Program-made: the position numbers and the translations under genes
Shown here: positions 51,871 through 60,090 of the stretch, one piece after another
Layout: each line of letters opens with the position of its first letter
Position numbering within the stretch: the first letter of the stretch is position 1
The notes under the pieces: model-generated
Told to the model about the DNA's origin: nothing
What the model saw: the letters and a program-made list of their open reading frames with translations, nothing else
Databases searched by the model: none
Assembly (NCBI RefSeq): GCF_001457815.1
Contig: NZ_LN898217.1
Coordinates: 62,001-126,000 of the forward strand
DNA length: 64,000 nucleotides
From: Vitreoscilla massiliensis
GTDB taxonomy: Bacteria; Pseudomonadota; Gammaproteobacteria; Burkholderiales; Neisseriaceae
Direction of reading: 5' to 3'

Positions 51871-52485
51871 TTAGACCATGCCCAAGCTGTCTACCACGAC
51901 CCGCAGCAATAAGCACAAGGCCAGGCACAGACCCAAGGTGTCGACGAAAGACATGCCCCAGTTTTCGTGCAATTGGTAGGCAAGGCTGGTTTTGCCGTGG
52001 CGGTGGGCTGAGTATTTGAGCAGCGCAATTAACGGCACACTCAAACACAGGTAACAGCCAAACGCCAATAAAAACACCACGATTAATGGATTGTCGGCAG
52101 CCCAAATAAACGTGCTGAGCATAAACGCCAGCTTGAACACGCCAAAGCCGATGCAAATGGCCGCCATCGCTATCAGTATCAGGCCGCGCCGCAGCCATGT
52201 TTGCCATGCGGGTACGGCCATGCTCGGTAGCACCTGTACCCGATCAGGGTTGGGGCTGTGTTTGTCGGCATTGGGGTGGTGTCGTTTGTTCCAATAGCGC
52301 AAGGCGATTTTCGGGCGCAGATACGGCAGTGCCAAGGCAATGAGGATGACGCCGACCAAGTTTAAGGTCAGGGTGTGGCTGATGTGCAAGTGGAATACCG
52401 TTTGTAGCAACCACGGCATGAGCACGGCCAAGGCACTGGCCAATAGCAACACGGCGGCGCTGCGGCGTAAATAAGGGTGTTTCAT
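51871..52485 (-). CDS. Multi-pass membrane protein of unknown function
   Basis: 204 residues with about five helices (two N-terminal, one near 110, one near 135, one at the C-terminus) and a charged loop near 60-85 (RYWNKRHHPNADKHSPN). No transporter or enzyme motif is evident. It lies in the inner membrane by its hydropathy. Confidence 0.65.
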   Translation of the reverse strand: MKHPYLRRSAAVLLLASALAVLMPWLLQTVFHLHISHTLTLNLVGVILIALALPYLRPKIALRYWNKRHHPNADKHSPNPDRVQVLPSMAVPAWQTWLRRGLILIAMAAICIGFGVFKLAFMLSTFIWAADNPLIVVFLLAFGCYLCLSVPLIALLKYSAHRHGKTSLAYQLHENWGMSFVDTLGLCLALCLLLRVVVDSLGMV

Positions 52486-52539
52486 CAGGTTTCTTAAGGG
52501 TAACAGTGCTCAGCATTATAAAACAGATGGCTGAGTCTG

Positions 52540-52568
52540 CTTACAGGCCGCATGAAGCGGCCTGTAAA
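52540..52568. repeat. Outward-facing DUS pair
   Basis: CTTACAGGCCGC at 52540-52551 and GCGGCCTGTAAA at 52557-52568 with a 5-base spacer. It lies after the I78-like gene stop (52582) on the minus strand and upstream of the membrane protein. Confidence 0.75.
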
Positions 52569-52581
52569 TGGATGAGGGGTT

Positions 52582-52881
52582 TTAACCGCAGTTGGCGTGC
52601 AAGATTTTCTTGCTGACAGGGTCGGTCACCACGGTGATGCGCATAAAGCGGTAATCCATGGTGGCCATGCCATTCGGTGCCAAATGGCGCACTTCAGTGG
52701 CGCCAGTGCGTTGCATGATTTCGGCATCGTTCAAGCCTTGCAAACCGCTGAGCGCTTGCGCTTGTTCGTTGATGCATTTGCCGGGAGCGTTGGCCGCATC
52801 GTCGGCAGGGGTGTGTTTAGGGGTGTGGGCGCAAGCGGCGGTGAGGGCAATCACGGCGAGCAAGCTGGCGTATTTCAACAT
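52582..52881 (-). CDS. I78-like peptidase inhibitor family lipoprotein
   Basis: 99 residues, ATG behind AAGGA. Lipobox LTAAC at residues 13-17, then the I78-type domain: GATEVRHLAPNGMATMDYRFMRITVV...ILHANCG, with the conserved TMDYR and terminal CG. A disulphide between Cys 36 and the penultimate Cys is likely. Such lipoproteins may guard the envelope against serine proteases, but the function is inferred from the family name only. Confidence 0.75.
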   Translation of the reverse strand: MLKYASLLAVIALTAACAHTPKHTPADDAANAPGKCINEQAQALSGLQGLNDAEIMQRTGATEVRHLAPNGMATMDYRFMRITVVTDPVSKKILHANCG

Positions 52882-53058
52882 GGCAGTCCTTAAACAAGTC
52901 TTGTGTGGACGCCCATTATAGAGGCGGTGTTTTTATTTGGGTGACATAGAAGGCAAGTTTTGCACAGTCTTGCATCTGCATGCGTTTGGGCAACACGGCT
53001 GATCATACAAAACACCCATGTTGCGCAGGCACACATGGGTGTGGGGAAGCGAGAGAAT

Positions 53059-53457
53059 TTAAAAGCTTTTTTGCTTGTGCACGATTTTCACTGCCAATTC
53101 ATAACAGTGGTCGATGTGGCGCTCAATGTCGGCTATGCCTTGGTGTTGCACCAGACTGCAGATTAATTGTAAGGACACATTATTGACTTTGCTGGCGTCT
53201 TGCGCGGTTTCGGCGGCCAATTCATTGACCAAGGCATACGATGCACGCCAATCGATTTGCTGCAACAATTCCGGTGCCGAGGCGACAAAATAGCTTTGAC
53301 CGTGTATCGGTATCCATGAGGCATTGCGCTCGCTGATGGAAGGCTCGTGGTCAAACATAAAAATATCGCCCAAGGCATTCATGGCCACGCATTGGTGGCT
53401 GCCCAAATAAGGCACTTCCAAAATAAAACCATAGTAATTGAGTTTGATGGGGCTCAT
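53059..53457 (-). CDS. Cytoplasmic protein of unknown function
   Basis: 132 residues from the ATG at 53457 behind GAGGTC. Four-helix-like C-terminal half (RHIDHCYELAVKIVHKQ), no signal peptide. The upstream open frame to 53586 is AT-rich and has no ribosome site. Family not recognised. Confidence 0.55.
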   Translation of the reverse strand: MSPIKLNYYGFILEVPYLGSHQCVAMNALGDIFMFDHEPSISERNASWIPIHGQSYFVASAPELLQQIDWRASYALVNELAAETAQDASKVNNVSLQLICSLVQHQGIADIERHIDHCYELAVKIVHKQKSF

Positions 53458-53654
53458 GACAGACCTCGATGATGATGATTTATTGTGTATTTTTTTGGAT
53501 ATAAACAGCGGTGTGACAGCTTTAAACAAGCAAAACACACGCCAATTTAGTGCAAAATACTCAACAATGAATCGCGTTTGAGTCAATAAAAATAGTGATT
53601 ACAGAACAACAGTTTATGACAGTAAATTTAAAGAGCAATTGCTTTACATCAACA

Positions 53655-53690
53655 AAAACAGCCTGATTGAAGTCTCAATCAGGCTGTTTT
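53655..53690. terminator. Terminator after the nitroreductase-family gene
   Basis: AAAACAGCCTGATTGA / TCAATCAGGCTGTTTT, a 16-bp stem with a 3-base loop; serves the minus-strand gene at 53720. Confidence 0.88.
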
Positions 53691-53719
53691 GTAAAAAGCA
53701 AATATTCGTGCGGGTGAGC

Positions 53720-54352
53720 CTAATCCAAACGAATGGCAAATGTGTCGTCGCTGCGGCGCACTTTTTTCATGTGCAATAGCCAATCGTTGTGCTCATCGCG
53801 GTAGCCCAAAGGCAACAGCAATGTTGAGCGCAAACCTTGGGCGCGCAAATTCAAAATCGCATCGACTTTGTCCGCTTCAAAGCCTTCCATCGGTGTGCAA
53901 TCGATGCGGCGTTCGGCCGCGGCCATCATCGCGCACATGGCGGACAAAAACGCTTGTTTGGCAGCGTGGTGGTGGTTTTCGGTTTCGCCCGCATGCAAGA
54001 CATGTTCTAGCAAGCGTGTGCGGTAAGCATCGGTGACGCTGTCGGGTAGGTTGCGTTCGGCATTTTGGCGGCTGAAAAATTCGTTCACGCGTTCTTCGGT
54101 GTAATCGTCCCAAGCGGCAAACACCAATAAGGGCGAGCAGTTTTGCAATTGTTGGTTGCCGTACACACAGTGTGACAATTGCGCAATCAAGTCGGCATTG
54201 CGGATGACCAAAACTTGAAACGGCTGCAAACCTGAGGACGAAGGCGCCATGCGGGCGGCTTCTACGATGTAGTCAACGTCTGCTTGTGGCACGGGGGTGC
54301 CATTTAAATGTTTGGCAGCATAGCGCCAGTGTAAATCGTCCAGTAAACTCAT
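53720..54352 (-). CDS. NAD(P)H-dependent nitroreductase (NfsB-like)
   Basis: 210 residues. RYAAKHLNGTPV at the start, APSSSGLQPFQVLVI near 36 (FMN loop) and a C-terminal GLRSTLLLPLGYRDE near 175 are NfsB/FRase I type. Reduces nitro compounds, quinones or flavins. Divergent start overlaps the reading frame of the next + gene by a few bases only if the latter uses its first ATG. Confidence 0.87.
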   Translation of the reverse strand: MSLLDDLHWRYAAKHLNGTPVPQADVDYIVEAARMAPSSSGLQPFQVLVIRNADLIAQLSHCVYGNQQLQNCSPLLVFAAWDDYTEERVNEFFSRQNAERNLPDSVTDAYRTRLLEHVLHAGETENHHHAAKQAFLSAMCAMMAAAERRIDCTPMEGFEADKVDAILNLRAQGLRSTLLLPLGYRDEHNDWLLHMKKVRRSDDTFAIRLD

Positions 54353-54395
54353 GCTTCTGTGGTCTTTCAGGCCGCCTCTTCATGAAGGAATAGCC

Positions 54396-54803
54396 GTGTT
54401 GGTGGTTTTAATCATTGCCATCGTGTTGCTGATGGGCAGTGTGGTTTTGTCTGCCATTGTACCGCATCCCATCACTTGGTTGATGACGGTGATATTGGCT
54501 GTGGCTATCGCCCTGTTTATTTGGCCCAAATACCAAGCCGAGCAAAGCGTGCGGCAAAACGGGGTAGAAGTGTTGGCGCGCGTGACCCACATTCGTGAGT
54601 GGGACAGAAAAATTGGCGATGGCAATTTGCGCAGCCAGTATGAAGTCAGCGCCACCTGGACCCATCCAGACAGCGGTCAGACTTACACTTTTCTCAGCGT
54701 ACCACACAGCGCGCCGCCGCCGTATCAAGTGGGGGATGAGATATCCGTGCGCCTAGACTGGGATAACCCCAAGCAATACCAAATGCAAGACTGGCGCGAT
54801 TGA
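54396..54803 (+). CDS. DUF3592-like membrane-anchored protein
   Basis: 135 residues from a GTG at 54396 placed by AAGGA six bases upstream; an ATG at 54351 would overlap the divergent nitroreductase. Two helices at the N-terminus (LVVLIIAIVLLMGSVV; WLMTVILAVAIALFIW), then a beta domain with VEVLARVTHIREWD and PYQVGDEISVRLDWDNP, as in DUF3592-type proteins. Function unknown. It precedes the deaminase gene by 70 bases. Confidence 0.6.
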   Translation: MLVVLIIAIVLLMGSVVLSAIVPHPITWLMTVILAVAIALFIWPKYQAEQSVRQNGVEVLARVTHIREWDRKIGDGNLRSQYEVSATWTHPDSGQTYTFLSVPHSAPPPYQVGDEISVRLDWDNPKQYQMQDWRD

Positions 54804-54872
54804 GCGCCGCGTAAGGAACATCACCATGTGGACACAGGCTGTGCAGCAAAGTGTCCACCAAGAAAGCAAAGT

Positions 54873-55874
54873 ATGACGCAAAACGAATTGATACAAGCCT
54901 TGCCCAAGGCCGAATTGCATGTGCACATTGAAGGCACGTTTGAACCGGAATTGATGTTCGCCATCGCCCAGCGCAATGGTGTGGCCATTCCTTACCAAAA
55001 CATAGACGAAGTCAAAGCCGCTTACCAATTTCACAATTTGCAATCGTTTCTGGACATTTACTATGCCGGTGCGAATGTGTTGTTGCAGCAGCAGGATTTT
55101 TACGATTTGGCGTGGGCGTATTTTGAGCGCTGCGCTGCCGATCGTGTGGTGCACACCGAAATCTTCTTTGACCCACAAACCCATACCGACCGTGGCGTGG
55201 CCTTTGCGACCGTCATCAATGGTTTACAGGCCGCTTGTGACGATGCCAAAAGCAAATTGGGCATAAGCTCACACTTAATCATGAGTTTCTTACGCCATTT
55301 GAGCGAAGAAGCGGCGTTTGCCACTTTGGAACAGGCCTTGCCCTACCAAAGCCAAATCATCGCCGTGGGCTTGGATTCAAGCGAATTGGGCCATCCGCCA
55401 AGCAAGTTTGCGCGGGTGTTTGCCAAGGCGCGTGAGCTGGGCTTTTTGGTGGTGGCGCATGCCGGTGAAGAAGGGCCGCCTGAATATGTGTGGGAGGCGT
55501 TGGATGTACTGAAGGTCAATCGCATTGACCACGGCGTGCGCGCCGAAGAAGACGCACACTTGATGCAGCGCTTAATTGCCGACAAGATGCCGTTGACGGT
55601 GTGTCCGCTCAGCAATTTGAAGCTGTGTGTGGTGAACGACATGGCGCAGCACAATATTCAGCGCTTGCTGAAGCAAGGCGTACAAGTGACGGTGAATTCC
55701 GACGATCCAGCTTATTTTGGCGGCTATGTGAATGCCAATTTCACCACCATCGCCGAGGCTTTGCAGTTGAGCGCAGATGAAATCAAGCAATTGGCGGCCA
55801 ATTCGTTTGAATCGGCGTTTATCAGTGCCGAAGACAAGCAATATTGGTTGCAACAGATTGCTGCCATCGCTTAA
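54873..55874 (+). CDS. Adenine deaminase (ADAL/Aah1-type)
   Basis: 333 residues from the ATG at 54873. Metal motif ELHVHIEGT near 13, HAGEEGPPEYVW near 195, RIDHGVRAEED near 213 and the NSDDPAYFGGY motif near 275, which marks adenine rather than adenosine deaminases in this superfamily. It converts adenine to hypoxanthine in purine salvage. A DUS encodes G-L-Q-A-A. Single gene with a DUS terminator. Confidence 0.85.
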   Translation: MTQNELIQALPKAELHVHIEGTFEPELMFAIAQRNGVAIPYQNIDEVKAAYQFHNLQSFLDIYYAGANVLLQQQDFYDLAWAYFERCAADRVVHTEIFFDPQTHTDRGVAFATVINGLQAACDDAKSKLGISSHLIMSFLRHLSEEAAFATLEQALPYQSQIIAVGLDSSELGHPPSKFARVFAKARELGFLVVAHAGEEGPPEYVWEALDVLKVNRIDHGVRAEEDAHLMQRLIADKMPLTVCPLSNLKLCVVNDMAQHNIQRLLKQGVQVTVNSDDPAYFGGYVNANFTTIAEALQLSADEIKQLAANSFESAFISAEDKQYWLQQIAAIA

Positions 55875-55889
55875 GAAATCATCCGTATG

Positions 55890-55933
55890 AAAGCGGCCTG
55901 TAAACCTAGTAGATGGGGTTTACAGGCCGCTTT
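55890..55933. terminator. DUS-pair terminator
   Basis: AAAGCGGCCTGTAAACC / GGTTTACAGGCCGCTTT with a 10-base loop. Confidence 0.85.
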
Positions 55934-55950
55934 GTATTTGCTGATGAATG

Positions 55951-56277
55951 TTAATGGCTTTGCCACGGAGCGATAATTAACAACACGCCGCCCAAAATCA
56001 CAGCCGCACCGAGCATGTCGGTGAAGCTCAGGGCGATTTTGTCTACCAAGCGCAGCCACAACAAGGCACTGATGACGTACACGCCACCATAAGCGGCATA
56101 GACGCGGCCTGACGCTTCGGGATGCAAACTCAATAAGTACACGAAAGCGAGTAAACACAGCGCGGCGATGGGCAAGAGCCAAACCGAGCCGTGTTGGCGC
56201 AGCCACATATACGGCAAAAAACAGCCCAGTAATTCCATTAAGGCGGTGATGAAAAACAAGAGGAGGGTTTTGAGCAT
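55951..56277 (-). CDS. ynfA: YnfA family inner-membrane protein (UPF0060)
   Basis: 108 residues from the ATG at 56277, with GAGGAGGG-like sequence inside the preceding gene on the same strand. Four helices; typical YnfA blocks ALMELLGCFLPYMWLR, SGRVYAAYGGVYVISALLWL and GAAVILGGVLLII. SMR-like small multidrug exporter fold. Its start overlaps the end of the upstream gene by 40 bases, so translation is coupled. Confidence 0.93.
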   Translation of the reverse strand: MLKTLLLFFITALMELLGCFLPYMWLRQHGSVWLLPIAALCLLAFVYLLSLHPEASGRVYAAYGGVYVISALLWLRLVDKIALSFTDMLGAAVILGGVLLIIAPWQSH

Positions 56278-56804
56278 TGTTCGGCCAAAAATTGTTGGTG
56301 TTGCGATTGTAAGGCCAAATACAAATCGTGGGCATCGACTGCCAACTCGTCGCAAGCGATGGCGACGGGAGTGTTGAACTTCTTAAAGCAGCGTTTGGCC
56401 TCGGCCTTGCGCTCGCCCACTTGCATGTCGATAAAGGCGATGGGGTGGTCGATGTGAATTAAGATGTGCGGGGTTTTTTTGTGCGGCCGGTATTCGATGC
56501 GCTCTATCGCCGCCCATGCCACGCGTGAGTCTTTGGCCAAGGCAATGCCGCCACTGCCCCAACGTATGGCCGGACGCTTGCGCACCACTTTGCGCAACGA
56601 CAACCACGAATACTCGGCAAAGGTGACAAAAATCACCACCAACACGGGATAAAACAACCACGGCGAGTTCAATACGCCAAACAAAAACGTGTCGCGTATC
56701 TTGTCGGCACCGTCGAGCAACAAATACAGCGAGCCCACCACAATCAACAGCATGGGCCAGAGCGCAGCAAGCAGTAGCGATTTATTGTAATAAACTCGGG
56801 TCAT
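56238..56804 (-). CDS. Membrane protein with two N-terminal helices
   Basis: 188 residues from the ATG at 56804. Two hydrophobic helices (LLLAALWPMLLIVVGSLYL; WLFYPVLVVIFVTFAEYS), then a soluble domain (WGSGGIALAKDSRVAWAAIE, HILIHIDHP) like the STM3941/YcxB-type bacterial PH-like families. Function unknown. Upstream partner of ynfA with a 40-base overlap. Confidence 0.65.
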   Translation of the reverse strand: MTRVYYNKSLLLAALWPMLLIVVGSLYLLLDGADKIRDTFLFGVLNSPWLFYPVLVVIFVTFAEYSWLSLRKVVRKRPAIRWGSGGIALAKDSRVAWAAIERIEYRPHKKTPHILIHIDHPIAFIDMQVGERKAEAKRCFKKFNTPVAIACDELAVDAHDLYLALQSQHQQFLAEQCSKPSSCFSSPP

Positions 56805-57119
56805 GGTGTCCGTTGTGGGGCAAGATGAGGAACGGTTAAAAATGCATATGGTATTGCATCCATTGCCAAAACTGGCTTGATACAGCACAAACGGTAGTGT
56901 TTTCGCGTAAAATACACTTGGTCAGGGGACTTTATCGCCGTTCGCTATTAAAAGCATTGTGCATATAAAAAAATACCAAGCACACATGGGTTTACAATAG
57001 AGCCTGTTCAGACCTAACAGAAGCTGTGCCGATTTAAAAAGTCAGCAACCGCCCCCATATGACAGCCACAACATCCATGTCGCCGCGCTAGACGCGACGG
57101 CAGCAATAGAAAGCACACC
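56805..57119. other. Divergent intergenic region
   Basis: 315 bases. AT-rich in the middle (TATTAAAAGCATTGTGCATA), likely promoters for both directions. A short GTCGC / GCGAC hairpin near 57079-57105. No uptake sequence and no gene seen. Confidence 0.5.
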
Positions 57120-57353
57120 ATGAATGAAGTTTTTGATCTGCAAGCGCATGAGCACATTGCCTTGTGTGATTTGTTAAAAATAACCGGCGCTTCCGAAAGC
57201 GGCGGTCAAGCCAAGGCGATGATCAGCGATGGCTTGGTCTGGCGCAATGGCGAGGTGGAAACCCGCAAAACCGCCAAAATCAAGGATGGCGAGGTGATTA
57301 CCCTGCCTGAATTTGATGTCACCATCCGTGTGACCAAAAGCGCGCTTGCATGA
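57120..57353 (+). CDS. RNA-binding S4-domain protein (YbcJ-like)
   Basis: 77 residues. S4 fold: IALCDLLKITGASESGGQAK near 13-32, ISDGLVWRNGEVETRKTAKI near 35-54, GEVITLP. Related to E. coli YbcJ. It probably binds structured RNA or the ribosome. The stop overlaps the start of the next small gene (ATGA), showing an operon. Confidence 0.88.
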   Translation: MNEVFDLQAHEHIALCDLLKITGASESGGQAKAMISDGLVWRNGEVETRKTAKIKDGEVITLPEFDVTIRVTKSALA

Positions 57354-57526
57354 GTGGCTTATTGCCCGAGCCAGTAGCGCCCGAGGATTGGGAATGCTGC
57401 GGCAGCGATTGTGGCGATGCCTGTGTGTGGGAATTGTATTACCGCGACAAAGCCGCTTATGATGCGCAGCAACGCGACATCGCCCAATTGCAGCAAACAA
57501 CACAGAAAGATGCAGATGAACATTGA
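57350..57526 (+). CDS. Oxidored-like (PF09791) small cysteine-rich protein
   Basis: 58 residues; begins in the ATGA junction with the S4 gene. Carries the family block CCGSDCGDACVWELYY near residue 16-31, preceded by the usual PEPVAPEDWE. Similar N-terminal domains occur in proteins of the oxidoreductase-like family in bacteria and mitochondria; metal or redox binding by the cysteines is likely. Overlaps the RNase AM gene by 11 bases. Function not known. Confidence 0.75.
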   Translation: MSGLLPEPVAPEDWECCGSDCGDACVWELYYRDKAAYDAQQRDIAQLQQTTQKDADEH

Positions 57527-58343
57527 TTTGCACTGCCATTCCAATGTCTCCGATGGCGCTTTGCCACCGGCTGAGGTGGTGCGTTTGGCCAAGGAAAATG
57601 GCGCGACCATGTTGGCCTTAACCGACCACGACAATTTGCACGGCTTGCCTGAGGCGCGTGCCGAAGCGGCGCGTGTGGGTTTGCCTTTCATCAATGGCGT
57701 GGAAGTGTCGATTACATGGAACAGCAAAGTCATCCACATTGTCGGTCTGAACATGCGCGATGACGTCCCTGAGTTACAGGCCGCATTAGATGAATTGCGC
57801 AGCGGTCGCATCAGCCGTTTGCAACAAATGTCAGACAAGCTGGAAAAAAAAGGCATCACCGGCGCGTATGAAGGCGCACTGGCCTTGGCCGGTAATCCCG
57901 ACAGCGTTGGCCGCGCGCATTTGGCGCGGTTTTTGGTGCAAGCGGGCCATGTGAAAAACATGCAGCAAGCGTTTAAAAAATACTTGGGCGATGGCAAACC
58001 GGCGTATGTGAAACACGAATGGGCGAGTTTGCAAGACGCGTTGATGTGGATTACCGCCGCAGGCGGTGTGGCGGTGATTGCCCATCCAGCGCGTTATGAC
58101 ATGAGCGCCACCAAGATGCGCGAATTCATTACCGAATTCAAAGCCGCAGGTGGTGTTGGCATTGAAGTCGCTTCCAGTTCGCATACTTTGAGCGAGCGCT
58201 TGAATTACGCCATGTTGGCCGAACGCTTTGAGCTGTATGCCAGCGCCGGCAGCGATTACCATGCCTTGCACGAAGGCGGTCAATTGGGCGTGCCGCCCGA
58301 ATTGCCACCGATATGCAAACCAATATGGGAATTGTTTCACTGA
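57516..58343 (+). CDS. rnm: 5'-3' exoribonuclease, PHP domain (RNase AM / TrpH / YciV)
   Basis: 275 residues from the ATG at 57516 (another ATG two codons upstream). PHP metal motifs: DLHCHSNVSDGAL at the start, LTDHDNLHGL near 36, NGVEVSITW near 62, VIAHPARYD near 190, and the end SAGSDYHALHEGG near 245. E. coli RNase AM matures 5' ends of rRNA and trims 5'-monophosphate RNA. Third gene in the S4-Oxidored-RNase AM run; RNA theme consistent. DUS encodes E-L-Q-A-A. Confidence 0.88.
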   Translation: MNIDLHCHSNVSDGALPPAEVVRLAKENGATMLALTDHDNLHGLPEARAEAARVGLPFINGVEVSITWNSKVIHIVGLNMRDDVPELQAALDELRSGRISRLQQMSDKLEKKGITGAYEGALALAGNPDSVGRAHLARFLVQAGHVKNMQQAFKKYLGDGKPAYVKHEWASLQDALMWITAAGGVAVIAHPARYDMSATKMREFITEFKAAGGVGIEVASSSHTLSERLNYAMLAERFELYASAGSDYHALHEGGQLGVPPELPPICKPIWELFH

Positions 58344-58373
58344 CACCGATAAACTGACTTTACAGGCCGCATC

Positions 58374-58676
58374 ATGAACCCAAGACAACTGTATGTATTG
58401 AAAATGGCAAGCATGTTTTTTGGTTCTTTGATTCTGAGTTATCTGTTCACAGGCTCTGTTTTCAGTTTGTTTTCAGCCCTGTCTTTGCTGGTGACTGGGG
58501 GCATGTCGGTGTGGTGGTGGCGCCTTAATGGACGTGAGCAGCAGCAGGAACCCACAGAAGTTGCCATACCAACCGTTTACCAGTACACCCCACGTGAAAA
58601 ATCTTGGTTGAAAGGTTTTTATATTTTTGCTGGCGTGATGTTGCTACTGATTGTGTGGATACAATTGGGTAAATAG
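58374..58676 (+). CDS. Small membrane protein of unknown function
   Basis: 100 residues, two or three helices (FFGSLILSYLFTGSVFSLFSAL in part, residues 15-37; ALSLLVTGGMSVWWW; GFYIFAGVMLLLIVW). A DUS ends four bases before its start codon. Follows RNase AM by 30 bases, probably same transcript. Confidence 0.6.
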   Translation: MNPRQLYVLKMASMFFGSLILSYLFTGSVFSLFSALSLLVTGGMSVWWWRLNGREQQQEPTEVAIPTVYQYTPREKSWLKGFYIFAGVMLLLIVWIQLGK

Positions 58677-58714
58677 CATCCGTCACAAAAGTGTTTATTT
58701 GAGGAAAACAGTGT

Positions 58715-59335
58715 ATGGCCCAATTTTTTACCATCCATCCGGACAATCCGCAGGAACGTTTGGTGCGTCAGGCGGCGGACATCATCCGTGACGGTGGCGT
58801 GGTGGTGTTGCCCACCGACTCATGTTACGCCTTGGTGTGCGCCTTGGGCGATAAAAAAGCGATGGAGCGCATCATTACCATTCGCCACTTGGATTTGCGC
58901 CACCACTTTACTTTGTTGTGCCACAATTTGAGCGAATTGGGGCTGTATGCCAAGGTGGACAACAGCCAATTCCGTTTGCTCAAAGCGGCCACACCGGGCA
59001 GTTATACCTTTATTCTGCCCGCCACCAAAGAAGTGCCGGCGCGCACGCTGCACCCTAAACGCAAAACCATCGGTTTGCGCGTACCTGACCATGCCATTGC
59101 GCAAGCAGTGTTGTGCGAGGTGGGCGAGGCTTTGCTCAGCTGCACGCTGATGTTGCCGGGAGAAGATGAGCCGTTGACCGATGCTTACGACATCCGTGAC
59201 CGTTTGGAACACCAAGTGGATGCGGTCATTGACGGCGGTTGGTGCGGTACCGAAGCGACCACGGTCATAGACATGACCGATGGTTTGGAATTATTGCGAC
59301 AGGGCAAAGGCGATGTCGCGCCGTTTGGTTTATAA
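58715..59335 (+). CDS. yciO: YciO-family (Sua5/YrdC) protein
   Basis: 206 residues. YrdC fold: GGVVVLPTDSCYALVC near 28, SYTFILPATKEVP near 93, RKTIGLRVPDH near 113. The length and the C-terminal block (DAVIDGGWCGTEATTVIDMT) match YciO rather than TsaC/Sua5, which it resembles. The TsaC reaction makes threonylcarbamoyl-AMP for tRNA t6A; YciO has at most weak activity of this kind. Precedes the site-2-protease-like gene by 24 bases. Confidence 0.85.
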   Translation: MAQFFTIHPDNPQERLVRQAADIIRDGGVVVLPTDSCYALVCALGDKKAMERIITIRHLDLRHHFTLLCHNLSELGLYAKVDNSQFRLLKAATPGSYTFILPATKEVPARTLHPKRKTIGLRVPDHAIAQAVLCEVGEALLSCTLMLPGEDEPLTDAYDIRDRLEHQVDAVIDGGWCGTEATTVIDMTDGLELLRQGKGDVAPFGL

Positions 59336-59359
59336 AGTTTATCAATAGGAAGACATATT

Positions 59360-60025
59360 TTGGGTGATTTTGACTGGAGCATCATCTTATTGGCCATCGT
59401 GCCAGTGTTGTTTGCATTGACCGTACAAGCGGTGGCGCAGGTATTGGCGGCGCGCCATTACGGCGACACCACCGCCGTGCAAATGGGGCGTTTGACCTTG
59501 AATCCGATGCCACACATCGATTTCATCGGCACCATCGTGTTGCCTTTGTTCAGCGTGTGGATGTTCGTCAACGCGAATTTGCCTTTGATTATTGGTTGGG
59601 TGAAACCGGTGCCGATTAATTACGGCAATATGCGCAACATCCGCATGGGCATGCGCATGGTGGCGGCTTCGGGTTGGATTGCCAACTTTTTGATGCTGAT
59701 TTTGTGGGCAGTGATTCGTGGCATTACCCTGCATTTTGGCCCAGCCGCAGCGCCTGTAGCACAGATGGCGGAAATTGGCATTATTGTGAACATTGTGCTG
59801 TTGGCGTTTGGTTTCATCCCCTTATTGCCGTATGCCGGTGGTCGTTTTATCGACAGCTTTTTGCCGGCCAAATACTCGATTCCGTTTCAAAAAACCGCGA
59901 TGTGGAGCAGCTGGTTGATTTTGGGCTTGATTGTGATTGCGCCTAAGGTATTGTGGCTGTACATCGCACCGATTTATGCGTTCTTTGGTGCGATAGCGCA
60001 AATGATTACCAACTTGTTCCTGTAA
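59360..60025 (+). CDS. Site-2 protease (M50) family protein without its zinc motif
   Basis: 221 residues beginning with TTG at 59360, behind AGGAAG. M50 landmarks are present: LTLNPMPHIDFIGTIVLP near 48-65, GWVKPVPINYGNMRNI near 78, NIVLLAFGFIPLLPYAGG near 140. However, the HExxH position reads TVQAVAQVLA and the LDGG position reads YAGG, so zinc ligands and the catalytic Glu are gone. A pseudoprotease is the best reading. Partner of yciO in the same run. Confidence 0.75.
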   Translation: MGDFDWSIILLAIVPVLFALTVQAVAQVLAARHYGDTTAVQMGRLTLNPMPHIDFIGTIVLPLFSVWMFVNANLPLIIGWVKPVPINYGNMRNIRMGMRMVAASGWIANFLMLILWAVIRGITLHFGPAAAPVAQMAEIGIIVNIVLLAFGFIPLLPYAGGRFIDSFLPAKYSIPFQKTAMWSSWLILGLIVIAPKVLWLYIAPIYAFFGAIAQMITNLFL

Positions 60026-60041
60026 GTGAGCAAATGCCAAT

Positions 60042-60076
60042 AAAAAGCGGCCTGTAAATGTTTACAGGCCGCTTTT
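60042..60076. terminator. DUS-pair terminator
   Basis: AAAAGCGGCCTGTAAA / TTTACAGGCCGCTTTT, a 2-base centre and T6, between convergent genes. Confidence 0.88.
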
Positions 60077-60090
60077 TTGTGTTCATGGCT

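Noticed and set aside
54351..54395. ATG at 54351 as start of the DUF3592-like gene
   Set aside because: It overlaps the divergent nitroreductase start and includes an uptake-word remnant; the GTG at 54396 has AAGGA at good spacing.
56938..57119. Structured RNA (6S or signal-recognition-type) in the gap before the S4 gene
   Set aside because: No match to the conserved GGAAGG..GCAGCC loop of SRP RNA or to a 6S-like long hairpin; only a 5-bp stem was seen.
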